Assembly: GCA_013362555.1 (NCBI GenBank)
Contig: JABFVX010000316.1
Location: 1 to 5,283, forward strand
DNA length: 5,283 bases
Direction: 5' to 3'
Origin: Mycobacteriaceae bacterium
GTDB taxonomy: Bacteria > Actinomycetota > Actinomycetes > Mycobacteriales > Mycobacteriaceae
Part shown: positions 1-4,360 of the stretch, piece after piece
Layout of the letters: every line of letters begins with the position of its first letter
Numbering within the stretch: the first letter of the stretch is position 1
Notes under the pieces: model-generated
Told to the model about the DNA's origin: nothing
Database searches by the model: none
The model's input: only the letters and a program-made list of their open reading frames with translations
Translations under genes and position numbers: made by a program

Positions 1-40
1 GGGTGTACACGCGCGCAACGGGTGTAGGAGCGTCGGTGAG

Positions 41-487
41 TTATGCGATGCGGAACACCGGCACGCCCGGGGCGATCTCGGCGAGTTCGGCATCGGAGGG
101 GTTCTTGGGCAGCCCGGGGAAGAACTGGCCAACTTCCCAGCCCCACTTGCGCAGGTACTCGCGCAGGGTGGGGAGCTTGTCGGCGTTGGCGATCTCGGTG
201 ACGGTGAAGCTCTCGGTCTTGCGGCCCAAACGCAGCTCCCCGCCGCCTGCGACGCGAATGTTGCGGACCCACTGGGTGTTTCCGCGCACCGCGATGAGGT
301 AGCGCTCGCCGTCGACCACGAGCAGGTTGACCGGCACCGTCCGCCATTCGCCGCTGGTGCGGCCCCGCACCGCCAGCTCGCGGCTGCCCACCAGGCTGAT
401 GCCCCGCCGAGCCAGGAAGGCCACGGACCGGTGCATGGCGGCTTCGAAGCGGCCGGAGGGGGCAATGTAGCGGGTGTTGGCGTCCAT
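41..487 (-). CDS. Ddn-like F420-dependent nitroreductase/quinone reductase family protein
   Basis: A 148-residue protein of the deazaflavin (F420)-dependent nitroreductase family (PF04075-like split beta-barrel; M. tuberculosis Ddn is about the same size). Such enzymes use reduced F420 to reduce quinones, nitro compounds or other small molecules, usually in the cytosol or at the membrane face. Visible hallmarks are RGRTSGEWRTVPVNLL (residues 41-56), corresponding to the family's GRxSGxxRTxP core, then YLIAVRGNTQWVRNIR (63-78) with the conserved Trp73 and Asn76, then GGGELRLGRK (81-90), and a C-terminal FPGLPKNP...PVFRI segment. The N-terminal helix (12-30) is amphipathic and basic; no signal peptide is seen. 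The ATG at 487 has a good Shine-Dalgarno sequence six bases upstream. The gene is transcribed away from a TetR-type regulator across a region with two identical palindromes, so it is probably that repressor's target. The substrate cannot be told; whether F420 or FMN is used is inferred from family only. Confidence 0.85.
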   Translation of the reverse strand: MDANTRYIAPSGRFEAAMHRSVAFLARRGISLVGSRELAVRGRTSGEWRTVPVNLLVVDGERYLIAVRGNTQWVRNIRVAGGGELRLGRKTESFTVTEIANADKLPTLREYLRKWGWEVGQFFPGLPKNPSDAELAEIAPGVPVFRIA

Positions 488-492
488 GATGT

Positions 493-498
493 CTCCTC
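493..498 (-). promoter_or_regulatory. Ribosome binding site of the Ddn-like gene
   Basis: The minus strand reads GAGGAG here, five bases short of the ATG at 487-485. It is a near-ideal Shine-Dalgarno and supports this start codon. It also shows that the mRNA has a leader, consistent with transcription starting upstream near the first palindrome. Confidence 0.7.
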
Positions 499-507
499 GA
501 AGTCTGC

Positions 508-522
508 GAGAGCAGTGCTCTC
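508..522. promoter_or_regulatory. Operator-like palindrome 1 (TetR site candidate)
   Basis: GAGAGCAGTGCTCTC is a perfect inverted repeat: 7-base arms GAGAGCA/TGCTCTC around a central G at 515. A second copy of its core lies 53 bp away on the same intergenic stretch. The length, symmetry and position between a TetR gene and its divergent neighbour are what is expected of a TetR-family operator. It lies between the predicted transcription start and the Shine-Dalgarno of the leftward gene, so a bound repressor would block elongation or initiation. Confidence 0.75.
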
Positions 523-532
523 AACTGAGATC

Positions 533-562
533 AGTGTGCACGAGCGCGTGCGACTCTGTCAA
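533..562 (-). promoter_or_regulatory. Candidate promoter of the Ddn-like gene
   Basis: The minus strand carries a consensus -35 box TTGACA (557-562), an 18-base spacer, then CACACT (533-538), a weak -10 with three of six consensus bases. Transcription would start near 525-527, about 38 bases upstream of the ATG. The -35 hexamer shares one base with palindrome 2, and palindrome 1 lies just downstream of the predicted start. The -10 is the uncertain element. Confidence 0.4.
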
Positions 563-580
563 GAGCAGTGCTCTCATATT
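552..580 (+). promoter_or_regulatory. Candidate promoter of the TetR-family gene
   Basis: CATATT at 575-580 matches four of six -10 consensus bases and would start transcription near 587, 22 bases before the GTG at 609. The matching -35 position (552-557, GACTCT) is poor, so the promoter is tentative. The 17-base spacer contains the whole of palindrome 2, which would allow simple autorepression. Confidence 0.3.
562..574. promoter_or_regulatory. Operator-like palindrome 2 (TetR site candidate)
   Basis: AGAGCAGTGCTCT repeats the core of the first palindrome exactly, with 6-base arms around a G at 568; the identity extends to 15 bases (AGAGCAGTGCTCTCA, 562-576). It touches a TTGACA hexamer of the leftward promoter at 557-562 and would lie in the spacer of a rightward promoter with -10 CATATT at 575-580. 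Occupancy could therefore silence both divergent genes. Assignment to the adjacent TetR protein is inference from context. Confidence 0.75.
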
Positions 581-608
581 TGTGCAGTGATTCCAATGGT
601 GGCAGACT

Positions 609-1307
609 GTGCTGGTGAGAAAGATCCGAACCGCACGGGAGCGGGCCAGGGCGGAGCTGACTCAGGAAATCAAGGACGAGGCCCGCCGTCAGCTCGCCGA
701 TTCCGGCGCGTCAGGACTGTCCCTGCGCGCGATCTCGCGTGAGCTGGGCATGGTGTCCTCCGCGCTCTACCGCTACTTCCCGAGCCGTGACGACCTGCTC
801 ACCGCCCTGATCGTCGACGCGTACGACGCGCTCGGCGAGCGGCTGGAAGCAGCCGACGCGGCTCTGTCGCGCGAGTCCTACCGGGAGCGGTGGCAGGCGT
901 TCTGCCATGCCGCCCGAGATTGGGCGCGGGCCCACCCGAACGAGTACGCCCTGGTCTACGGCTCGCCAGTGCCGGGCTACCGGGCGCCGGAAGTGACAAT
1001 CGGCCCGGCGAGCCGGGTGCCCGCGGCGCTGCTGCGCATCGTGCTCGACGCCTGGGATGCGGGTGCGCTGCCCGAGGGCGGCCCCCCGCCGACGCGGACC
1101 CTCGCGGCGCAGGCGGCGGTCATCGCCGAGTTGGCCGCGCCGGGCGTTCCCGCCGCTCCGGTCGCGCGCGCAGGGATGGCGTGGGCCCAGGTGTTCGGCC
1201 TGATCAGCTTCGAACTCTTCGGCCATTTCGCCAATACGCTCGACCCGGCCGACGACTTCTACGCCTACGCGGTCGACGGCGCCGCCGTCGCTCTCGGCCT
1301 CCCGTGA
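609..1307 (+). CDS. TetR/AcrR-family transcriptional repressor, WHG-type C-terminal domain
   Basis: A 232-residue one-component regulator. The N-terminal DNA-binding domain spans about residues 14-68: a first helix (LTQEIKDEARRQLADSG), then a helix-turn-helix with LSLRAISRELGMVSSALYRYF (37-57) followed by PSRDDLLTAL, the classic TetR signature. The C-terminal ligand/dimer domain contains ARDWARAHPNEYALVYGSP (102-120) and a late hydrophobic helix AWAQVFGLISFELFGHF (191-207), which resemble the WHG-type TetR C-terminal family. The start is uncertain between GTG 609, with a weak GGTGG upstream, and GTG 615; 609 is preferred. It is divergent from the Ddn-like reductase, and the two repeated palindromes between them are the probable operators. 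The ligand is unknown; TetR/reductase pairs often respond to toxic or aromatic compounds. It points the same way as ribE but is separated by a hairpin and a separate promoter signal, so there is no reason to see it as a riboflavin regulator. Confidence 0.92.
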   Translation: MLVRKIRTARERARAELTQEIKDEARRQLADSGASGLSLRAISRELGMVSSALYRYFPSRDDLLTALIVDAYDALGERLEAADAALSRESYRERWQAFCHAARDWARAHPNEYALVYGSPVPGYRAPEVTIGPASRVPAALLRIVLDAWDAGALPEGGPPPTRTLAAQAAVIAELAAPGVPAAPVARAGMAWAQVFGLISFELFGHFANTLDPADDFYAYAVDGAAVALGLP

Positions 1308-1329
1308 CTCGCGGATTCGGCCTGCGGCA

Positions 1330-1348
1330 GCCGCCGCATCGCGGCGGC
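1330..1348 (+). terminator. GC-rich hairpin between the TetR gene and ribE
   Basis: GCCGCCGC-ATC-GCGGCGGC forms a perfect 8-bp stem with a 3-base loop in the 54-bp gap. There is no T-run after it, so it is not a classic intrinsic terminator, but actinobacteria often use stems without a U-tract. It may end the TetR transcript and insulate ribE. Alternatively it overlaps the -35 region of the ribE promoter and has no RNA role. Confidence 0.4.
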
Positions 1349-1349
1349 A

Positions 1350-1355
1350 TACGAT
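1350..1355 (+). promoter_or_regulatory. Candidate -10 box for a leaderless ribE transcript
   Basis: TACGAT fits the actinobacterial TAnnnT -10 pattern and ends six bases before the ribE ATG at 1362, so the transcript would begin at or within a base or two of the A of ATG. There is no convincing Shine-Dalgarno in CATACGATTCAGGG, which agrees with leaderless translation, common in mycobacteria and relatives. No clear -35 is seen; the hairpin occupies that region. Confidence 0.4.
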
Positions 1356-1361
1356 TCAGGG

Positions 1362-1979
1362 ATGTTCACCGGGATTGTTGAGGAACTGGGCGAGATCGTC
1401 GAGAAGCGCCCGGGTGCGGATTCGGCGCGGTTCACGGTGCGCGGAAAGCTGGTGACCTCGGACGCGGGCCACGGCGATTCCATCGCGGTGAACGGCGTCT
1501 GTTTGACCGTGGTCGACGTCGTGGGCGGCGACAGCTTCACCGTCGACGTCATGGGGGAGACGCTGCGCCGGTCGAGCATCGGTGCGCTCGAGGTCGGCGG
1601 CCGGGTCAACCTGGAGCGGGCCGCCGCGGTGAACAGCAGGCTCGGCGGGCACATCGTGCAAGGTCACGTCGACGGCACCGGCACGATCGTGGCGCGCACG
1701 CCGGAGGACAACTGGGAGGTCGTGCGCATCGCGCTGCCCGAGCAGCTGGCCCGGTACGTGGTGGAGAAGGGCTCGATCACCGTCGACGGCATCTCGCTCA
1801 CCGTCTCCGCGGTCGGGGAAGGCCCGGGAGCCGGCGCGGACTGGTTCGAGGTCTCGCTCATCCCGACTACCCGCGAGCTCACCACCCTGGGAAGCGCGCC
1901 GGTAGGGACGGTAGTCAACCTGGAGGCGGACGTGATCGCCAAGTACGTCGAGCGGCTGATGCACAAATCCGCTGAGTGA
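1362..1979 (+). CDS. ribE: Riboflavin synthase, alpha chain
   Basis: Catalyses the last step of riboflavin synthesis: dismutation of two 6,7-dimethyl-8-ribityllumazine molecules to riboflavin and the pyrimidinedione, which RibH reuses. At 205 residues it has normal family length. It starts with the invariant MFTGIVEE, so ATG 1362 is secure. Two lumazine-binding beta-barrel repeats are evident: residues 1-97 (GDSIAVNGVCLTV at 38-50, NLERA at 83-87) and 98-196 (KGSITVDGISLTV at 136-148, VNLEADVIAKYVERL at 185-199). Key residues are present: Phe2, Ser40, Cys47, His97 and His102 in GGHIVQGHVDG, Ser145 and Thr147, and Asp190. The C-terminal helix (about 188-200) is the trimerisation segment of the family. 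It is the first gene of the riboflavin cluster, 86 bp before ribBA. The same enzyme is called ribC in M. tuberculosis and E. coli. No FMN riboswitch precedes it. Confidence 0.97.
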   Translation: MFTGIVEELGEIVEKRPGADSARFTVRGKLVTSDAGHGDSIAVNGVCLTVVDVVGGDSFTVDVMGETLRRSSIGALEVGGRVNLERAAAVNSRLGGHIVQGHVDGTGTIVARTPEDNWEVVRIALPEQLARYVVEKGSITVDGISLTVSAVGEGPGAGADWFEVSLIPTTRELTTLGSAPVGTVVNLEADVIAKYVERLMHKSAE

Positions 1980-1984
1980 GAGGT

Positions 1985-2002
1985 CGCGGACGACCGTCCG
2001 CG
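1985..2002 (+). promoter_or_regulatory. Hairpin in the ribE-ribBA gap
   Basis: CGCGGAC-GACC-GTCCGCG is a perfect 7-bp stem with a 4-base loop, starting six bases after the ribE stop. No T-run follows. It could be a weak terminator or processing site that lowers or separates ribBA expression from ribE, or an operator-like palindrome upstream of the TAGGGT box at 2012-2017. It does not resemble any part of the FMN riboswitch. Confidence 0.45.
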
Positions 2003-2011
2003 TACACGCCG

Positions 2012-2017
2012 TAGGGT
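2012..2017 (+). promoter_or_regulatory. Possible -10 box of an internal ribBA promoter
   Basis: TAGGGT matches the loose actinobacterial TAnnnT pattern and would give a leader of about 43 bases before the GTG at 2066. The corresponding -35 position (around 1989-1994) is not recognisable and falls within the hairpin. The call rests on the -10 alone and is weak. Confidence 0.2.
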
Positions 2018-2054
2018 GATGAGCAGCCCTGGGGGCAGGTAAGCACTCGAGACC

Positions 2055-2058
2055 GGAG
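2055..2058 (+). promoter_or_regulatory. Ribosome binding site of ribBA
   Basis: GGAG lies seven bases before GTG 2066 and decides this non-ATG start, which also gives the standard RibBA N-terminus (FDTIERAVADIAAGKAVVVVDD). ACTC at 2045-2048 could pair with GAGT at 2056-2059 and partly mask it, but a 4-bp stem is weak. Confidence 0.6.
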
Positions 2059-2065
2059 TACAGCA

Positions 2066-3322
2066 GTGACCAGCTTCGACACCATCGAGCGGGCAGTCGC
2101 CGATATTGCCGCAGGTAAGGCGGTCGTCGTCGTTGACGATGAGGACCGCGAGAACGAGGGCGACCTGATCTTCGCCGCGGAGAAGGCAACGCCGGAGCTC
2201 GTGGCGTTCATGGTCCGGTACACCTCGGGATACCTGTGCGCGCCGCTCGCGGGCGAGGACTGCGACCGGCTCGGCCTGCCGCCCATGTACGCCGCCAACC
2301 AGGACAAACACGGCACCGCCTATACGGTGACCGTCGACGCGCGCGAGGGCGTCGGCACCGGCATATCCGCATCGGACCGGGCGACCACCATGCGCAAGCT
2401 GGCGGCCGCCGACACGACAGCGGCCGATTTCACCCGCCCCGGGCACGTGGTGCCGCTGCGGGCCAAGGAAGGCGGCGTCATGCGCCGCCCCGGCCACACC
2501 GAGGCGGCCGTCGACCTGGCTCGGATGGCTGGTCTGCGGCCCGCGGGCGTGATCTGCGAGATCGTCAGTGAAAAGGATCCGGGAACCATGGCCCGCACCG
2601 ACGAGCTGCGGGCGTTCGCGGACGAGCACGATCTGGCGCTCGTCTCCATCGCTGATCTCATCGCCTGGCGCCGCAAACACGAGAAGCACGTCATCCGGGT
2701 GGCCGACGCGCGCATCCCGACCCGGCACGGCGAGTTCCGCGCCATCGGCTACCAGAGCGTCTACGACGACGTCGAGCACATCGCGCTGGTTCGCGGGGAC
2801 ATCCCCGGCCCGGACGGCAAGGGCGAGGACGTCCTGGTGCGCGTGCACTCGGAATGCCTGACCGGCGACGTGTTCGGATCGCTGCGCTGCGACTGCGGGC
2901 CGCAGCTGGACGCCGCGCTCGACATGGTCGCCGAGGAGGGCCGCGGCGTCGTGCTGTACATGCGCGGCCACGAAGGCCGCGGCATCGGGCTGCTGCACAA
3001 ATTGCAGGCCTACCAGCTGCAAGACCTCGGCCACGACACTGTCGACGCGAACCTCGCCCTCGGCCTGCCCGCCGACAGCCGCGACTACGGCACCGGCGCC
3101 CAGATCCTGGTTGACCTGGGCATCAGCTCGATGCGCCTGCTCACCAACAACCCCGCGAAGCGGGCAGGCCTCGACGGCTACGGTCTACAGATCGTGGACC
3201 GGGTGCCGATGCCGCTGCGCGCCAACGTCGAGAATCTGACCTACCTGCGCACCAAGCGCGACCGCATGGGACACGACCTGATCGGGCTGGACGAATTCGA
3301 GCTGGGAGGCGAGGCGCGGTGA
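2066..3322 (+). CDS. ribBA: Bifunctional RibBA: DHBP synthase / GTP cyclohydrolase II
   Basis: A 418-residue two-domain enzyme supplying both precursors of the pathway. Residues 1-201 form 3,4-dihydroxy-2-butanone-4-phosphate synthase (from ribulose 5-phosphate): metal-binding DDEDRENEGDLIF (24-36), TGISASDRATT (98-108), RPGH (124-127), the second RPGHT with the metal ligand His144, and ICEI with Glu165. Residues 207-405 form GTP cyclohydrolase II: the zinc site Cys264-x10-Cys275-x-Cys277, RGHEGRGIGL (300-309), catalytic Tyr316 in AYQLQD, Asp337 and Arg339 in DSRDYG, and LLTNNPAK (358-365). All expected catalytic residues are present in both halves, so both activities are likely. Length and order match actinobacterial RibBA (ribA2 in M. 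tuberculosis). The GTG start is supported by GGAG. It lies between ribE and ribH on the same strand and is probably at least partly cotranscribed with them. Confidence 0.97.
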   Translation: MTSFDTIERAVADIAAGKAVVVVDDEDRENEGDLIFAAEKATPELVAFMVRYTSGYLCAPLAGEDCDRLGLPPMYAANQDKHGTAYTVTVDAREGVGTGISASDRATTMRKLAAADTTAADFTRPGHVVPLRAKEGGVMRRPGHTEAAVDLARMAGLRPAGVICEIVSEKDPGTMARTDELRAFADEHDLALVSIADLIAWRRKHEKHVIRVADARIPTRHGEFRAIGYQSVYDDVEHIALVRGDIPGPDGKGEDVLVRVHSECLTGDVFGSLRCDCGPQLDAALDMVAEEGRGVVLYMRGHEGRGIGLLHKLQAYQLQDLGHDTVDANLALGLPADSRDYGTGAQILVDLGISSMRLLTNNPAKRAGLDGYGLQIVDRVPMPLRANVENLTYLRTKRDRMGHDLIGLDEFELGGEAR

Positions 3323-3362
3323 ACGAGCCTACGAGTGAACCCGGGAAATGCGAGGCAGGCGC

Positions 3363-3839
3363 GTGAGTGGAACGGGAGTTCCGGAGTTCCACCTCGAGGA
3401 CGCCAAGGAGCTGCGGCTCGGCATCGTCGCCTCGCGCTGGCACACCACGATCTGCGATGCGCTGATCGCGGCGGCCGAGCGCACCGCCAAGGCGGCGGGC
3501 GTCACCGAGATCACGGTGGTGCGCTGCGCCGGCGCGATGGAATTGCCGGTGGTGGCGCAAGCGCTCGCGCGCCGCACTGACGCCGTCGTCGCGCTCGGCG
3601 TCGTAATACGAGGCGACACACCGCATTTCGACTACGTCTGCGACGCGGTGACCGCTGGTCTGACCCGCGTGTCGCTCGACGAGGAGGTGCCGGTGGGCAA
3701 CGGCGTGCTGACCACCAACACCGAGCAGCAGGCGCTGGACCGGGCAGGCCTGCCCGGCTCCGCCGAAGACAAGGGCGAGCAGGCCGCCTCGGCTGCGCTG
3801 GACTCGGCTCTGACGCTGCGCAGGCTGCGCCGGTCGTGA
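3363..3839 (+). CDS. ribH: 6,7-dimethyl-8-ribityllumazine synthase (beta chain)
   Basis: Condenses 5-amino-6-ribitylamino-uracil with dihydroxybutanone phosphate to the lumazine used by RibE. The predicted 158 residues match M. tuberculosis RibH (160). Visible landmarks: IVASRWHTTICDAL (21-34) with substrate-stacking Trp26, GAMELPVVAQ (57-66), VALGVVIRGDTPHFDYV (76-92) with catalytic His88, NGVLTTNTEQQALDRAG (113-129) and EDKGEQAA (135-142). GTG 3363 is preferred to the in-frame ATG 3348: it has GAGG seven bases upstream and gives the short N-terminus SGTGVPEF like other actinobacterial RibH proteins, whereas ATG 3348 would add five residues and has GGGA only one base away. It follows ribBA by 40 bp with no hairpin or promoter, so it is probably in one transcript with it. 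Its TGA is overlapped by the next gene's GTG. Such enzymes assemble as pentamers or 60-mers in the cytosol. Confidence 0.96.
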   Translation: MSGTGVPEFHLEDAKELRLGIVASRWHTTICDALIAAAERTAKAAGVTEITVVRCAGAMELPVVAQALARRTDAVVALGVVIRGDTPHFDYVCDAVTAGLTRVSLDEEVPVGNGVLTTNTEQQALDRAGLPGSAEDKGEQAASAALDSALTLRRLRRS

Positions 3840-4288
3840 GCGAAACCGCCGTGGTCGACTGGGAACTCGACGTCCGCCCTGTGCGCTCCGCCCGAATCGC
3901 GGTGGCGGCGGCGGCAGTTCTGCTCACCACATTCACCGTCGGCGGAATCTGGTTGCGCCACAGTTCGACCGGCGTGACGTTCTACGCCTCCGACCAGATC
4001 GCGATGATCGTCCTCGGCGTCGTGCTGGCTGGCGCGGCACTGCTGTTCACCCGCCCCCGCCTGAAGGCGGGCGCGGCGGGCGTCGTTGTCCGAAACCTCT
4101 TCGGGGACAAGGCCATCCCCTGGGATTTGGTTCGCGGCTTGTCGTTCCCTGACCGCAAGGCCTGGGCTCGCATCGAACTGCCCGCCGACGAATACGTCCC
4201 CGTGTTGGCGCTGCGCGCGAGCGACAAGTCCCACGCGGCCGACGCCGTCGAGCGCTTCCGCGCTTTGGCCGCCCGCCACACGGCCTGA
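3836..4288 (+). CDS. Two-helix membrane protein with bacterial PH-like domain (Rv1417-like)
   Basis: A 150-residue protein. A short N-terminal part (1-19) has the WELDVRP motif, then two predicted transmembrane helices (about 21-40 and 54-72) joined by a short extracytoplasmic loop, then a PH-like domain (about 76-147) with GVVVRNLFGDKAIPWDLVRGLSF (82-104) and ARIELPADEYVPVLALRA (111-128), as in the PF10756-type actinobacterial PH family. Helix 1 is followed by RHSSTG and helix 2 by RPRLK, so the PH domain is probably cytoplasmic. The GTG start overlaps the ribH stop (GTGA), indicating translational coupling. M. tuberculosis has a similar protein, Rv1417, in the same place after ribH. The conserved linkage suggests a link to riboflavin production or export, but no function is known and there is no transporter fold. 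The stop codon directly abuts a long hairpin. Confidence 0.88.
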   Translation: MSETAVVDWELDVRPVRSARIAVAAAAVLLTTFTVGGIWLRHSSTGVTFYASDQIAMIVLGVVLAGAALLFTRPRLKAGAAGVVVRNLFGDKAIPWDLVRGLSFPDRKAWARIELPADEYVPVLALRASDKSHAADAVERFRALAARHTA

Positions 4289-4349
4289 CTACTTCCAGAA
4301 TGACCCGTGACGTGCGTTAGACGCACGTCACGGGTCATTCTGGAAGTAG
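4289..4349. terminator. Perfect 61-bp palindrome between convergent genes, likely bidirectional terminator
   Basis: Two perfectly complementary 29-base arms (4289-4317 and 4321-4349) surround the 3-base loop TAG. The left arm begins CTACTTCCAGAATGACCCGT and ends ACGTGCGT; the right arm mirrors it without a mismatch. It begins on the base after the PH-protein stop and ends 11 bases from the stop of the convergent gene, the usual position for a shared terminator. Neither strand has a T-run after the stem. The stem is far longer and more perfect than termination requires, so a repeat-family or other role is possible (see findings). Confidence 0.7.
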
Positions 4350-4360
4350 GCGAACTCGTG

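Noticed and set aside
1..40. GTGTACAC palindrome and short GC tracts at the left edge
   Set aside because: The symmetry is only 8 bases, there is no stem of terminator strength, and the stretch is too short to judge without the flanking sequence.
711..1226. Minus-strand open frame within the TetR gene
   Set aside because: It overlaps clear HTH and ligand-domain coding sequence; its Arg/Gly-rich translation is typical of a high-GC shadow.
1980..2065. FMN riboswitch upstream of ribBA
   Set aside because: The gap is 86 bp with none of the conserved RFN sequence blocks; only a simple 7-bp hairpin is present.
1664..3034. Long open frame of 456 codons on the minus strand opposite ribE and ribBA
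   Set aside because: It lies opposite ribE and ribBA, whose products match their families along their whole length. The peptide resembles no known fold and arises from GC-biased third positions.
3348..3362. ATG 3348 as the ribH start
   Set aside because: It adds MRGRR to a protein whose relatives start near the GTG position. GTG 3363 has a GAGG at proper spacing, while ATG 3348 has GGGA only one base away.
4289..4349. The long palindrome as an insertion-sequence end or attachment site
   Set aside because: There is no transposase or integrase, no target duplication around it, and it lies neatly between two convergent stop codons.
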